Shown piece by piece: positions 47,659 to 61,549 of a DNA stretch of 64,000 nt. Numbering within the stretch: position 1 is the stretch's first letter; each line of letters starts with the position of its first letter. Under the pieces are notes generated by a model, which was given only the letters and a program-made list of their open reading frames with translations, made no database searches and was not told the DNA's origin. The position numbers and the translations under genes were made by a program. This DNA comes from Suillus spraguei (lineage: Eukaryota > Basidiomycota > Agaricomycetes > Boletales > Suillaceae), in NCBI GenBank assembly GCA_016800925.1, contig JABCPU010000154.1, positions 62,001-126,000 on the forward strand, read 5' to 3'.

Positions 47659-48208
47659 GATCGGAAAGAGGTGAGGGTAGAGTGAGAGAAAAGCGAGGAT
47701 ACGGAAAAGTTAGCGCATTTCTCTTATATGCCTTGTCGTTAGAAATAACGAGCCACCTTCTGTGGTCCGTGGCCAACTTCCACAGCTGCTTCCGTTTCTT
47801 TGGGCACAAAAGACATTGCATTTATAATATCGGAGATCGGGTGCGTTGAAGGATGAATGTCGACGATGCGGCAACGATAAACATACTGTAGCTTGTGGCA
47901 CGTACTTCATGCGGTAGCATTGTGGGTAAGCTAGATTCGTGGGATGACCAGGTTCTGTCGGAGTTCAGAAATGCAGTGATAACAGCGATAAGATTGTGAA
48001 GGGGCCCGAGGTATAGCGCAGATAACAGAAACTATCAGACAGATAAGCGTGAAAGCACTAAAATTACGCATGTACAAGAAAGCAAATGAAAAATAGAAAG
48101 CACACATGTTTGCACGTCGACCGATTAATTGGGTTTCCCCATACAATACTAAACCTCTCTATCATACAAAATATCGCCACCATCACAAGGAACAGAACAT
48201 CTTGAGCT
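47659..48208. other. Intergenic, nothing recognised
   Basis: 3' flank of the JmjC gene and 5' flank of the possible MIF4G-like gene. Short minus-strand frames only. Confidence 0.45.
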
Positions 48209-51200
48209 TCAAGGCTCGTTCATCTCTTTCTCTTGCCGGCAACACGAAAGCCATGCGAACCACATCATAGTACGGAGTTGGAGGACGTCCTCCTTCCACG
48301 CCATGGACTGGTTTTGCTCCCGGAATTCGCGTGTCAATTTTTCACAGCGCGAAATGTTCTCGGGGCTGACGAAATCGACTGCGACTTTGACACAGTCCGC
48401 GAGATTGCATACCTGCATTGCAAATGGTGACGTGAGCATCAGAGCACAGCAAAGAGGTGAATGACGAACCTGATGAGCGCAACCAGCTGGAATGAAAATA
48501 GCTTCTCCTGGTCTCTGATATACCCGATGGCTCTTGATACCATGCATATCATACAGCTCTTTCCGTAGCTGACTATCCAGGTAGAACTGCTGTGAGTGGA
48601 TCGGGTCATGTTGATATGAGCCCTTGAACTTCCTCCGAAGGAAATTACGCAGTTTTTCTGCATCTTGGGCACGGAAGAGGTCCCATGCTGCGCACCCTGG
48701 TTTGCCATCTGGCGTAGTAGATGCATACGTCATGATATTCACGGCATCAGCCATATCCATGTGAAGTCTTGTTGACCCTTTGCTGCCTGCCGACTCGAAC
48801 GACGACATCGCATTGTACATCTTAGGTCCTGAATTGAAGTCTTATTAGCAGCCGATCTCCATCTGTGGTTATGCTTACCTAAATCCGGTGCCACTGTATT
48901 GCTAGGGAAATGTGAGGCAATGTTGAGTGTTCCATCCCGACGAACATAATTGGGCACGGGAACGGCCCGACTGAAGTCCTCAAAAAGTTCAGGAAATGCA
49001 GTCTTGAAATCTGTTGACGGTGGCCAATCCTAGAGATATGCACTAAGTGTTTGTCAGGAGCTACGGTCACGATACACTTACCTTGAGCTTCCAGCACTCC
49101 ACTCGCCCTTCATATTTTCCAAACCATGAAAAGAACTCGCCTACCGTCACGCGCTTATTTACATCAGTCTGGCACTCCAAAATGAGGCAGCTCTGAGAAG
49201 TGTACTTCTGTATGAAATACTCAGGTGTCCACTGAATCTGGAACTTGGGCAACAACTCGGTGACCACAATTGGATCTCCTTTAGCCCACAACGGACGGAA
49301 AACTTCCTCAGTAAGTTGCGAATCCGCGATGGTAGTAGTCGGATGTGAAGGTATTTCATTTGACGGAATAGAATTCTGATCAGTGGACGGCGGTACTACG
49401 GAGGCTGACATTGGTGGCTCGGCGACCTGGGGAGCAGACGATGTAGTTACTGGCACCGATTCCGGATGGAAAACGCCGTCTTGTGATAGGCCGTGTTGGG
49501 GAGCAGAAGAGATTAACGGCTCTGGCGCTGATGCCGATGCCTCGCCACCGATCTGCGAATCTGAAACCTGGATAGAGGACAAAATGCCCCCGTTTGCCTG
49601 TGCTTGTTCCACCTGCAGCAATGGATCTATTGGTCCAGCATCAGGAAGTGCATCATTATCCGGCTCCTGAAGCATAGCTTCCATATCCTTAATCGCTTGT
49701 GCAAGCTCGGCCTTACAAAAGCGTGACATCGGTGAAAAGTCCTTCGCATGATGTTCGTTTCGCCGCGTACAAGACAAGAAAAATGGGTTGCTATGAGCGT
49801 GCTTTTCTCGGCGAGCCTGGAGGGCAGCAATTTCGGCCTGGCTTGCACCAGGTTTATCTTCGGTGAGATCTTTCACTTGTTCAAAACATTCCGCACATGC
49901 TTCTCTGCCACATAATCGGCACATCCAACTGCTGGAGAAAATCGAGGTCATGCAGGTATCTGTGATTAAAAATTAAATTATTAAGCAAACGCATAAATAA
50001 AAGGTCGCATGACACTGACCACAAGTGGCGCGCACTTCGCTTTCTCGGGTCCTCCGAATAATCTCTGGGAAGTTCAAGTGTTGCAACTCCTGAAGAAGCG
50101 TTGGGAGAAGGGCTTGAGCTATCGTCCTCTGATTACTCAAATGGTCAGACTCGACATTTCGTCAAAACTCAGAACAGATTATTTCTCACTTTCGTTCGCC
50201 GTATATGTGTAGGCGTCAAAGAGACATTCCAGCTCACGGGAAAACTCATGCTTGGTGCATCAGGTCGCTGGTTCTCAACGAAGCTGACACCAACAATATT
50301 TCTCTGATTGTCTTTCAAGAAAAATCGTATGCCTTGGAATCTGCATGTGTCACCAGCCCAGCGACGTGTGCATGATACACAGCGTGGGAACTGTTCAGAT
50401 CTATATCGATTCGACATGCACCGAGCAAATTGTAATTCGGGGTGCAGCTGAGCTGCAGCGTCGGTGTTTTGTCCATTATCGCCTGTCACCATGCGCATGG
50501 GGGCTTTTGAACGTCAAAAATCATTGGATATCGGTGGAAATGATGGCTTACCTTCTGCTGTTTTCTCTTTGCCCTTGTCAGTAGGAGGCGACGCGTAGGA
50601 AACAGTCGGCATCAATTGGGCTAAAGGATAGTTAGTAACCGTAGTTCCACTCATGCATCGACTGACCATTTTGGGCTGCAATCTGTGCAGCTTCGCTGCG
50701 CTTCTTGGCGTTATAACCCCGCTTGGATGAACCTTGTGTATATCATCAGCCATCATGCAAAATACGACGCAAGATGCAAAGTAAATGTACCATTTCCCTC
50801 TGCTGGCTTTGGTTTTGTTTTCGCCTTCTTAGCCTTTGGTGCTTGGTCATCTTCAGTGGAAGGACGCTTTTGTGGGGGAAGCGGAGGCGCATGATAGAGG
50901 AAAATTCCTGCTGGTGGATGCATAGGAGCCATCTCATAAATCGGCTGCCCTGGCAAGGGAGCTGTAAAGCGGGCCGCTATACGAACAGAAGCTCTTTCAG
51001 CATGCTGCAAGGCTTAGGATCGGTGTAAATTGAGAAAATGAGAGCATGAATGATCAAGAGATGATAGTTACATGAAGCGGGGTGTCCTGGTGGTAGTTGT
51101 TGAGGATGGAAATTTTGTGCGGGGTGAAACTGAGCTAAATTCAGAGTCAGTGGCGCAGTCATATGAGTCAACGAGCAACAAGCTAACTGTTCGGTGGATA

Positions 51201-51728
51201 GTCGCCCGATAAGGCTGGGGTGGACAAAAGGCTTGAATGAGAGTTCACGTGCATCACGCATGCTGACTTACCTGTTCGCTCGTCTGAATACATTGGGGCA
51301 ACGATGGGAGATCCATAGGAAGGATTTGACATAGATGGCCAAGAATCTGGTGGCATTGCATAATTTGCAGCATCATCCATCCTTGATCTACCCTGGCGAG
51401 CTACCATGTCACTATTAGGTTCAGCATGCATATGATGGTGGGGTGGCATTGGATACGGTCGAGCCATAGCTGGCCCATTGTCAATCCTACGTTTAGGTAC
51501 AGACTGGTCGTCACTGGGCTCCCAGCTTGCTGCTCTGAGATGGAAAGAGGAGGCAGACTCTATTGACTGATTATAGTTTGGCTGTGGCTGATGCGAAGGA
51601 TGTTGATACTGAGAAACAGCGACAGGTGATGGAAGATGAGTAGCATGGGAGTAGACTGAGGAGTCGGATGATGGATTGAGAAGCTGACTGATGGAAGTCC
51701 TCTTGTGGGAGTCGTGCATGGTATTCAT
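48209..51728 (-). CDS. JmjC-domain histone demethylase, KDM3-like
   Basis: Fe(II)/2-oxoglutarate-dependent demethylase of chromatin. The N-terminus is a disordered region (SHKRTSISQLLNPSSDSSVY and following) with a KRPSTEDDQAPKAKKAKTKP basic patch. A cysteine-rich region follows, with RCMSNRYRSEQFPRCVSCTR and a second CRLCGREACAECFEQ cluster, like the zinc finger preceding JmjC in KDM3 proteins. The JmjC region includes DPIVVTELLPKFQIQWTPEY, FFSWFGKYEG, DWPPSTDFKTAFPELFEDFS, GSTRLHMDMADAVNIMTYAS (HxD metal motif) and PGEAIFIPAGCAHQVCNLAD (third metal-binding His). The tail ends at 48209. Many introns. Metal ligands are intact, so an active enzyme is likely. Confidence 0.85.
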
Positions 51729-52921
51729 CGTTGAAGTTTAACGATGAGAAGAAATTTAAGAACGGGGAAAAGTTCGAATCCGCTTGTAAAAAAGACGGAC
51801 TTCGGTGTAGAGAAATGAGGTGTTGGGAGACCTCACCCAAATCCTCTCACTGAGTCGGCCACGCGGAGTACGAAAGAAACCTCCGGTACGGCGAATGCCG
51901 CAAATAGGTATGTTTAGGCTGATTTCTCCGTTCGAGAAATAAAACTTAAAAGGACCGAGAAGCCGAATAAAAAAAAGACCGCCGGTCCTATCCTGAACGT
52001 TGACTGTGCAAGTAGCTCTAGGTTTACAGCTTGTACTGGCTTCCATGGTCTTCGACATCAAATTTTACGAAAAACAGTCTGCTGCGTAGTTGCACCCTTA
52101 CTACTTACAAACTCATCTTGAGTCATCGAACCTACTGTATTTTGATCGTCGTTAGCCACGTATAGCAAATTCATCTCATCTTCAGACTTCCGCGAACCTG
52201 GATCACCGCAGTCGGACCACTCCCCCGTCCCTGAACACCTACTTGTTATTACTCTCTACAACACATTCCTTGTTTTTTTGTAAAAAGCCATGTTGCCAAG
52301 CACTCGCATTGCGGCACACCTTCACGCAATTCCCGCAACTTGTCAAATTCGGGCATCTTCCGAATCACTCTATTGCCCAATGGTGAGAAGATCATATCTA
52401 GCAGTCTGAACAAATCAATGTGTCATAACCCGTATTATAACCCAGTAGTGGTAATCTGTCAGTGACTGTAGTCGAAAGACAATTGCCCAATAACCCCATA
52501 AAACCCAGAATACTTAAAACATGTTACGCCTAGTGATCAACACGAACGAGAAAATGACAAGGTATACAAATATTTACGGAAGAACGCGGCGACCTTCAGA
52601 TATAATGGTAAGACCATAGGCGCGGCCAGCTTCGCAAAGCTTCCAAAGGTCGCCCAACGAAGTCATTGAGGTGATGTTGGCGCATCTTGGAATTCGGAAG
52701 CATTCGTTGATGTTTCACTTGCAGTCGCATAAGACGTTTCCGATGAGCTTTCATGGCATTCCTCCCCATCTTGTGAAATATGTCAAGCCAGGTCCAGCGG
52801 CATTCCAGGTGGGAACAAAATACCTGTCGGTGCGTGTACATCCTTGGCTGCAGTCGTAGATTCAGATTGGGTAACCGTATCATCCGTGTCAAGATTATGA
52901 GCGGCTACAAAATGATTAAGG
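51729..52921. other. Long intergenic region between JmjC gene and SSK1
   Basis: A minus-strand frame at 51756-52061 has mixed composition and may be leader of the JmjC transcript. Frames at 52596-52892 are the 3' flank of SSK1. No independent gene was recognised. Confidence 0.5.
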
Positions 52922-55900
52922 TCAATTTTTGGAATATGTTTCAGCCAGCGTACCAGGAAGTGATGCGGTGTTCTCTCCTGAAATCGCCGATCTAAGTGAA
53001 AGGAACGCAGAAATAGAAGATTGAGCTCACCAGATTGCTCAAAGGAGTCAGAAGATTCAGAAGAAGGCGATGATCCGGGGGAATCATTATCAGGCAAGTC
53101 ATTTGCCGGTTTGGAGGTTGGCTCATCCTCTCCTTTCGGGTCCGCGAGTTTAGCAGTAAGCTCAGAACCGGTTTTAACAGGGGGATCGCTTTTGTCCCCT
53201 CTAGCTTTTGATGATGACCTACTTAGAGAGCTGACTGGGGTCGTTCGGCCCTCGGGAACGTGAAGTCGACGAGCCACAAGTTGGGCTTGAGCTGTCTGCT
53301 CAGTCGAGATGGTTTTCACCACCTCTGGCCGTAGGTCAGCCCACATCTGCAAAGCCTTGATCGACCCCCACTCTATAATCTTGTTGTTTAGCCACTCCAA
53401 GGACACAGGTTTGGTCAGAAAGTCGTTGCATCCGGCCGCAAGGGCTGCCACTCTGTCACTCTGGAGGGATGAGGCCGTGAGAGCTACGATGATGACGGCG
53501 GAACGGTAGGGCGATGCTAAGGCATCGGATAGGGGCGTGCCTGGAGTAACTGTCAAACTCTCTAATCTTCTAATCTCTTTTGTCGCTTGTATGCCGTCCA
53601 TAACAGGCATTTGAATGTCCATCTGAGATAACACCATCAGCTCGACTGGACTGTCGTACGAGGGAACATCATACCAAAATCAAGTGAAAACCGCCATTTT
53701 GCCACTTTTGCACTGCTTCTTCTCCATTCTTGGCTACATCATACTTGATCTTTTTCCTCCTCATAAAGGTTGACAGAATAGTCTGATTAATCGGATTATC
53801 TGGTCCAAACCGATTAGCGCGAGGTCTGATAATATTTGAAACCCATACCATCAACGATAAGCACACTAATTGGAGGTATGATGCTTGAATCAGGTTGACC
53901 CTTACTTCCTTTCCCTAATGCAGTAGGGGGTGTGGAAGGTTTCGTATCATGGGTTATCCGCCTTCCTAGTCTTCGCGCGAGTACACTGGGTTGAGAGTCC
54001 GGCGCTACTGGAGAACTCGGAGGGGAAGAAGCTTTCCTTATATCGACGTTGCTTGCGCTATACGATGGGGCAGATAGTGGTGATGGGGGGGCAAGTTCAT
54101 CTGCCTGAGGGGAGGTTGCTCGTTTACCCTTTCCCTTGGGCGTAGTAGAGATCGGGGTAAAACCCTCGGTAGGAGATGCTGTTCGCCTAGGAGGAGATGC
54201 GCTTCCCAATACATTGGAGTGCAAAGACGCAAACGAGAGCGTCGATTGACCTTGCTTCTTCTGTTCACCGTCCGATAGGCGGCGGGAAGAGGTTCCCCGT
54301 AGCCGTTCGGAGCTGGGCAATAGAAACTGCGGCTTATCCCGATCGACTGCAACGCTATTGGATGATGGCGTGATAGGCTTCGTAGATTTTGCACGCGGTT
54401 GGAAGATAATACCTGTTGGTTGTCCGTCGGGGCTCGAAATCACAAGCCCAGAGGATGGCGTCTGACCAAGCCTTACAGGACTAGTAGTTTCAGGGAAATA
54501 CTCCATGTTATCCGCGAGACCGAGGGGTGATGGAGGTGCGTGTGAATGGTGTTCACTTGTACTATCCCTTGCAGATCGCATAGATCTTTCGGAGTTGGAT
54601 CGTGATGAATTCGACGGGCGGGAAGAAGGAGATTTGGGACTTGTCTGAGTTAAATTGAAGAAGGGAGAACTGTGCACACCAGGGCTCAGTGGTGAGGTAG
54701 CAATCGGGGCAAAGAATGGATCGACGATAGGCTTAGTAACAGCAGTGTGCAGCGCAGTGAGGAACCTGCGTGGACCCGCGGGCTTAGGAATAATCATAAC
54801 TTCGGGTGGACATGCTGGATAGGAGTGGGAAGCGAGATCGCATTGTATGATTTCCTTAACCAATTTGTAATTGGCTAAGCTGGTGAAGTGAACTACTACT
54901 ACGGGTGTTTGTTGCGGTAGGGCCTGTGATCCGAACCCTAGAGTACGAGCTACTTGTGGTGACGACTTTGGGCGGTGGTGAGCAGCTAGAGAGGGTCGTT
55001 TCCGAGAGTGAAGGCTAAGAGGTATTGGCTGCTCTGCTCTGTACTTGCGCAACCTCTCCCGGAGGACAGCGACATCGTCATCGATCATTACGAATGACAA
55101 CGACGGAGCTAAGCGTAGAGTGCCGTTCGCAGATGGGGCTCGAGGCTCTTGGGATCCACGCTCTCGGTATGAGGGGACAGGAACTTCATTGGCGCCTGAA
55201 CTGCCATCAACGTCAGCCTCTGACGATATGTGACTGACATCCAACCCCCAAGCAGTGAGATAGCTCGTCAGGTGGTGTGCGAAAGAGCTTGTGGTGCTTG
55301 CATATAAGGTGACCTTCTTTCCGCGCAAAGTTTCAGTGAAATGAGCAAGCTCTTCGAGAGACGGCTCTATTCCCAACCGAACCCCACTAAGAAGCACCTG
55401 AGATTGTTCGGGAATTGCAGAGGATTTAGCAGTAATCGCATCTAGCGAACCACGCTGAAGTTCAAGCTTGACTTCATACGTCCTTCTTGATGTTATATCA
55501 TCAGGGACCTCGGATGAAAGCGATGCGCCGCATCGAAGAAGTAACCTTCGGAATAGCATTGAATCAAAGTTCGGCTGTGGCCGTTCTGGAACATCAGAAG
55601 GGCTTGTTTTGGTGGGTGTTATGTCGTCCGCTGGCACGTCCAACGAATAGAAACGGTGATGAATTTCGAATGTGCAGCGTAAAGTTTCATCCTCATCTAT
55701 GGGGATGGGCGAAGAGACACCGCTGATCGCCGAAATTGGTCTCTCTGTGGAAGGAGACATATTTGAGCCCAAAAAGCTAGACGAAGTGATACTAAGGCCC
55801 AGGTCAATTGAGTCACCACGGCGTGCAGTATTAATGACTTGACGGACGACCTGTGGAATGTGAGACTGGTTTCAACTGCAACACGCCCACTCACATGTGT

Positions 55901-56818
55901 TAAGACGTTAGATATGCCACACTCTACCCCCTTGACCGCAATATGCCTCATTCCGACATCACTATGAAATAAGACCAGATCTACGCCGACTTCAGCAGCC
56001 CTCCCACTCGATGCATCTCCAACTCCTTGCAGCATCTCCCCAATATCAAAATCGGTGGCTGCAGTAACAGGTGGTCCAGGCAGAGTCAATCGGCGAGCTT
56101 TTGAAGTAGAATTGCTGGAATGAGCAGGGTCGGCACATAGATCTTGCATATTCGCGGAAATGTAATTGAGGTTCTTCATCGTTGTGAATAGAGCAGACAT
56201 GCAAGCAGTGGGGACCGAGAGAGAGCAAGCTGCAAATTGCTCTTTCGCCGGGTCGAGGATCTGAGTTGGTGAAACCTGTAAAAGCGTCTGAACGACCATC
56301 TGAACAGAGTCCGCGAGTTCTAACGAAAGTTCGTGGAACCGAGAGGACTCAGTAGCGGCATCTGTAGGGAGGGGTTGGCTAGGCTTTTGAGGTAAAGTAG
56401 ACGAGTTTCGGCGGGGATTTTTTAGATGTTCTAGCTGTGATGGCAAAGGCATGGATGTTGCACGAGAAAAACGTGGAATAATCGGATTTTCATCGTGGTG
56501 GTGAGGAGCGAGTTGCTGGGGCCGAAAGCGTTGGGCGAGAGAACTATCAAATTCGTCAGAAAGCTCGGCCGGCGACTGCTTTTCTCCTAACGAGCCAAGA
56601 TCTTTCTCTGAAAAATCAGATTCCCCGTCAGACGAACTGAGGACAACTTGTCGCTCTGCAGCTTGTACAAGAGGTGCGAGTACAGGAGGGGGAGGTTCAG
56701 CAGACCAAGTTACCGCAAACTTGCTCGGGCCAATGGCTTCTGGCGCTATCAGTCCTTCTTCATTGACAAGAACGGATACCGGCAAGCGATGAGCAAGAAT
56801 AGGTTTGGCCCCACTCAT
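52922..56818 (-). CDS. SSK1: Response regulator SSK1 (osmosensing phosphorelay)
   Basis: Output response regulator linking the histidine phosphorelay to the HOG MAP-kinase cascade. The long N-terminal part starts [20 protein letters not shown] and contains [17 protein letters not shown] helical blocks and long Ser/Pro regions. The receiver domain is near the C-terminus: ISVLIVD, then [20 protein letters not shown], then [20 protein letters not shown]. After a 56-nt intron comes [20 protein letters not shown], whose first Asp is the phosphoacceptor, then [20 protein letters not shown] and [20 protein letters not shown] (Thr/Lys switch residues). A GTGAGC...TTTCAG intron near 52988-53033 gives the C-terminus [19 protein letters not shown]. 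Without it the frame would run to 52783. Confidence 0.9.
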
Positions 56819-57194
56819 TGATGATCACGGCGCCGTAGAGTCAGGAGTCGTGTGACAGCACCCGACTTGTAGTCCAAGTTTCGAACTGGAATGATTGTGC
56901 AGAAGGGACACAGAAATAGGTAGTTTACGAGAGAAGGGAGTTAATAAGCCAGGGACAGGCAAGGGTCAGGGAAGAATGCTTCACTGACCGCAACACTCGT
57001 CCTTTTTGAGCGTCACCTTTTTGGGCTTTCTTTTGCGATCTCAATATTCAATATTATAAGTGCTTGCCATGCTCTATCCAGTGCACCAGTTCCTCCTCGG
57101 CGCTTTCTGAGGAAGACGCTTCCCAACATGCGACATAATCACGAAAATATATTGCGAAGCGTGGAGAAGTTATATCACGTATGGCATCATCACA
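56819..57194. other. Intergenic between SSK1 promoter and ARS2 3' end
   Basis: No gene seen. It holds the upstream region of SSK1, including several short A/T-rich runs. Confidence 0.5.
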
Positions 57195-60100
57195 TCAGTA
57201 AGTCAACTCGACATCTCCTTCAGCAACCGAGTCCATGTCGTGGTAGCTGACTTTCTTGCCCCCAGCAGCTCTGGGATCTTCCTTCGCATCGGGCGGCGGA
57301 GGTGGTGGCGGACCTGAGCTTGTGACTCCTCGGCGACCTTTCCTGCCAATATCCGCTGCAGGCTGACCAAGGTCCATAGTAACTTGTGGCTTAGCAGGAA
57401 GTCCGGCATTAGCGGGAATTGTAACCTCCATTGGCTGCTCCAGATTGGGGGCATAGCCGCTAATACGATCGCTGAGCCTGCGAGCGGTGGTCGCTTCATC
57501 CCTTCGGATAGGTGGTGGAGCGGGAAATAGACCTGGAGGCCCGTATTGATACCCGAAATGATCCCAGTGACCATTGTTTCCATAAGGTGGCGGCGGAGGG
57601 AACGCAGCAGGATAAGTAATATATGGATTCGGCCGGCCAAAATCGGGAGGCGGGTATACCACCGCGTGTCCTTGAATACCGAACGCTTGGGGGGGAGGCT
57701 GGCTATTCCCGGTAATAGGAGGTGGGTGTGTGAACGGCTGGATTCTATGCGGGTCCAGCGCGAAGTTATTGAAGTAAGGGACCTGAAAATCCGGTGACCG
57801 TGAGATGCCGAAAAAAGATGAGATTAAACATGCGTACCTCATCGAGTTGTTTCACGAGTTCAGGGTGCTTGTTTGCGACATGCTTCTCGACAAACGAGGT
57901 AGCCTTGAAGAGCTTCTGGCAAGTCTTGCATCGGAACCTGCCCTCATCTTCCTGCTTGATGTATTGCTCAACCGCTTTGCTTAGCTCCCTGCAATGAGAA
58001 TGACATTTCCAATCATCTAAGATCAAAAGAGGCACGCACTCGTCGTAACTTTTGCCACCATATTCACGCGGGTCCAGGTCGTTGCGATTGATCAGCAGCG
58101 CAATCTTACTATCAAACCACTCCAACCAGCGTTCATCTGCTCCATGTAATTAGCCAAATTGGCTTTAAAAAATGCCGGAAGCTCACCATTGCGCTTCCAG
58201 TCTCTGTTTTCGGTTGGCTTAGGGGGTAAAGGTGCATCACTTTCTTTGTCATCGTCCCTTTCCTTTTTTTCTTTCTCAGCTTCAGCAGCCTTTACCTCCT
58301 CAAGTAGTGACTTGGACAGAGGTTTCCTCACGTGTTGCAAGCACTTACGCTGCAATTCTTCAAGATGATCGGTCACAACAGCGCAGTAGTAGCATGCGTG
58401 AAACGCTGCCCGAAGGTAGGCAAGATATAAGTCCAAGGAAATAACAGCCTAAAAAAAGCCAAGAGAGCGAAAGTCAGTAACAATGAAGTAGAGCGCATCA
58501 GATCACACATACTTTCTTTGCCTCCACGACTTTCTCATCAACCACTCCCTGGTCGCGAAGGTCTGCCATAATCTTCTCTATCCTCCGTTCTATAGCCTCA
58601 GATCCGGATTCTTTGGGTTCCGAATCGTCCTCATGGTCTGCATGTGCATCACTCATCACAGCATCCACGGGTTTTGCATCTCCGTTCGTTGCCGAGGACT
58701 CATGCCCTGCTGGATTAAAATGGCGTAGTGCTGCAGCTTCTTCCTCTAAAATAGAGGCCAAGAGCTTTGCGTTCGCAAGGTCTTTCTCGATGCGGTCTGG
58801 CTTACTGGCGACTTCTGGAACATAGCGAATTCTGTTTACAAAGGGCTTAACAGTGTGAGCAACATGAAGCTTGAAGCCTTCGATCTATCACGTTACGTTA
58901 ACGAAAGCTACGCGGGACGGAACAGAGATCTTCACCTTTTTATCAGTCAACTCAGTCATCACAACTGTCATATCAGCATCATCACAGAACTTGATCCAGC
59001 CAGCACGATAGTAGTTGCGTTTCTGAAGGGGGTCGCCAAGCGCTAGGTACATATATCCTGGCACCTTACTACACGCCTGCAGAAGCCTGATTAGTTTTTA
59101 TAATCACCAAAAAACAATTAAACTCACCTCCTCTAGCTTCACACGACCGATATCAGGCGGAATAGTTCGAATCATGACCTGGTTGCCTTCCGGAGCGACA
59201 GCAATCTCTTCGCCACGATTGTTGCGCTTGTTGTCATTCACAGTTTTCCCGTTGGCCTCAGCGCGGCTGGGCTCCTGTTCACCAGCATCGTCCTCAGCGT
59301 CGAGGTTAAACTGCATGTCATCATCGCCACCAGTCTTTGCATCCTCACCAGCCTCGACTGTCTCCTTAACGGGAGAAATTGTGTCTGTTTCAGGCTCGCT
59401 CAAGTCAGGATCAAACTTGCCCGACTCGAGGTCTAGCAGAAACGTGTCTAATCGTCCTCTCCAACCTTCCTTTCGAACACGACGGCGTAGAGCAACGAAC
59501 TCTTGAGCTGGGTCATACTTCTCTGCAAACCACGGAGACTTCCTATGGTGATCAAACATGGTCTGCAACTACATACATAACAAAAGATGTTCAGCTGCTG
59601 CTTCACAAAACTCATGACGGCAAAGGACACAATTTGGCACGCAGTACCCATAATACGCTTGAGAGATTGACGGCGACTAACCTGAGTTGCTACAAAATCC
59701 TTCTTATATTTCTCCCAACGAGAACGAATGCCGTTGCGAGGCTTGGAACCATCGCCGGCTTCTTGTTCCGCTGCCTTGTCGGCGGCATCCTCGTCGGAAG
59801 CTTGTTGAGGGAATGCATATCTAAACCATTCAGCATATTGCTTCAGGGTGGCCGGGTGGTCAAGTGTACGCGGGTCTGCGGGTGCCCTGCGGGGAGGATA
59901 CGGTGGCGCGAATTGAGCTCTTGGAGGAGACCTGTAGCTGTATGCCCGCGAATGCGCATCTAGATTGAGGTCAGAAATGAGAAAATAATTTGACGGAGCC
60001 GAAACACCATAATCATCGCCATAACGCGGGCGTGGGTCATATCGCTCTCTTTCCCTGTCGTAAGGTGAAATGGACCTGCGACGTTTTCTGGCTATATAAA

Positions 60101-60385
60101 TTAGGCGAGTCAATATGGAATGCAGTATAAAGCAATTTTCGTACTATCGTCCGGTGGCGGACTGCGGCTTCTGCGACGAGTGTGGTCATATCCGGTTCTA
60201 TCTCGCTCATACTCGAGCCATACTCTCTCCCTATCCCTCTCATGTGGATCCCAACCACCTCCACTTCTATACTGGTCCGGAGGATATCCAGTGTCTGGAT
60301 ATGGTGGTCGAGGATGACCACGAGGAGGGGAACGAGAACGCGAGCGACGAGGCGGAGGGTAAGCAGGAGCAGGCCAGGAAGACAT
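57195..60385 (-). CDS. ARS2: ARS2/SERRATE RNA effector protein
   Basis: Nuclear scaffold that connects cap-bound transcripts to processing, export or decay. The N-terminus is Arg/Ser/Pro-rich (PPPRRSRSRSPPRGHPRPPY), with a charged RS-like region. The SERRATE N-terminal domain follows: WFRYAFPQQASDEDAADKAA, then IRSRWEKYKKDFVATQ, then HHRKSPWFAEKYDPAQEFVA and LRRRVRKEGWRGRLDTFLLD. The RRM-like part includes YRAGWIKFCDD and VKPFVNRIRYVPEVASKPDR. A C2H2 finger lies near the end: FRCKTCQKLFKATSFVEKHV followed by ANKHPEL. The Pro/Gly-rich C-terminus ends AEGDVELTY at 57195. Domain order is typical. Many short introns. Confidence 0.88.
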
Positions 60386-60722
60386 TATAATATCCTTAGA
60401 AGTATTAAAGAACTGAGAGAGAAATCAGAGACGATATTCCACGGCAAGGATGGAGGTTTGAGGAGAGAGTCGAGCATGATGTAGAAGGACAGACAGACCT
60501 CTTGGATCGCGAGACTGTGAGTTTTTGAGACCAACCGTGCCAGTTGACCAACTCAAACCTTTGTCGACAATGTCGCGATGCAAGTCGTTGCTTCCGTCAA
60601 CCGTGTTCTCTTCCTTTCCCCATTCACGCGCCGATTAAAATTTATCCCGTGCCGCCGGCTGGCCCGTGCACTAATTGAACTGAAGTTGGACATTTTGAAC
60701 GTTGCATGTATGATCAATTAAA
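60386..60722. other. Intergenic between ARS2 and ESF2
   Basis: No gene seen. It holds the ARS2 upstream region and the ESF2 3' flank. Confidence 0.5.
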
Positions 60723-61549
60723 CTAAAATATGCTACCAAGTACACTATCAAGCTGGGTATCATCCGTGTGCTTCAATCTTTTTCGAGGCTCCTCTTCTTT
60801 AGTACCCTCAGCTGGGCGCTTTGGCTCAAGTGGCCCTAAACCCCTTTCTTTTCTTTTTTCGTTACGCTTATCCAATACTCGTGCGAGTTCTACATTCTTG
60901 AGGTAGTCGCGTTGTTCCGTCTTCGACTGCGCAAGCTCAACGCGCAGCTTAGCAGTATGAATAGCAGCTTCATGTGCTGAGGTTGCAATGAGTTACCTGC
61001 GTGTTCATGTATGAAGTAGAAACACGCACCTATTTGCTCAGTTAACATGTTCCATTTAAATTTTGGGAGGTACTTCATAGTCCACACATCATCTCGCCAA
61101 CGGGTGCCCTTCTTGCCGCCGATCGACTGCGCGTTTAGCATCTCAGCCACATATCTTGCGACCTTTTTATCTTTGAACTCCACCCAGCCTTCAGTGAAAT
61201 GAGGCTTTTTGGTGGACGTATACTTTCGGCGCAGGTATGCACGTTTGGCATCTTGACAAAAATATGATTGGTATACAATAACATGGTGAAGAATAAACGC
61301 ACCTTCTTGTTGGAGATACACTCTCCCCACTTCACCATAGGCACTCATTAAATGCCGTACTTTGGCAGGACGCATACCAGGAGGTATTCGTGAGATGTAG
61401 ATCACACCAGTGCGAGCTTGCGCAGCATTGAATTTTGCCAGCGCCTCAGGTGTCAAAGGCTGGACTACCTTCGGACCAGCGAAGCCTTCAAGTTCCATTC
61501 CCTGGCTTATTGCGCAATCGTCATGCTCGTCAGAAGATGCTGTAGACAT
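60723..61549 (-). CDS. ESF2: Pre-rRNA processing factor ESF2/ABT1
   Basis: Small-subunit processome component that acts in early 18S rRNA processing. It has one [39 protein letters not shown], then after an intron [60 protein letters not shown] and [21 protein letters not shown] coiled, lysine-rich tail ends LDSVLGSIF. The block KYL-KFKW--LTEQ is diagnostic of ESF2/ABT1. The start at 61549 ([11 protein letters not shown]) was chosen; an upstream in-frame ATG at 61567 is an alternative. Confidence 0.9.

Noticed and set aside
51756..52061. 101-residue minus-strand frame upstream of the JmjC gene
   Set aside because: No recognisable domain; it lies where the leader of that gene is expected.
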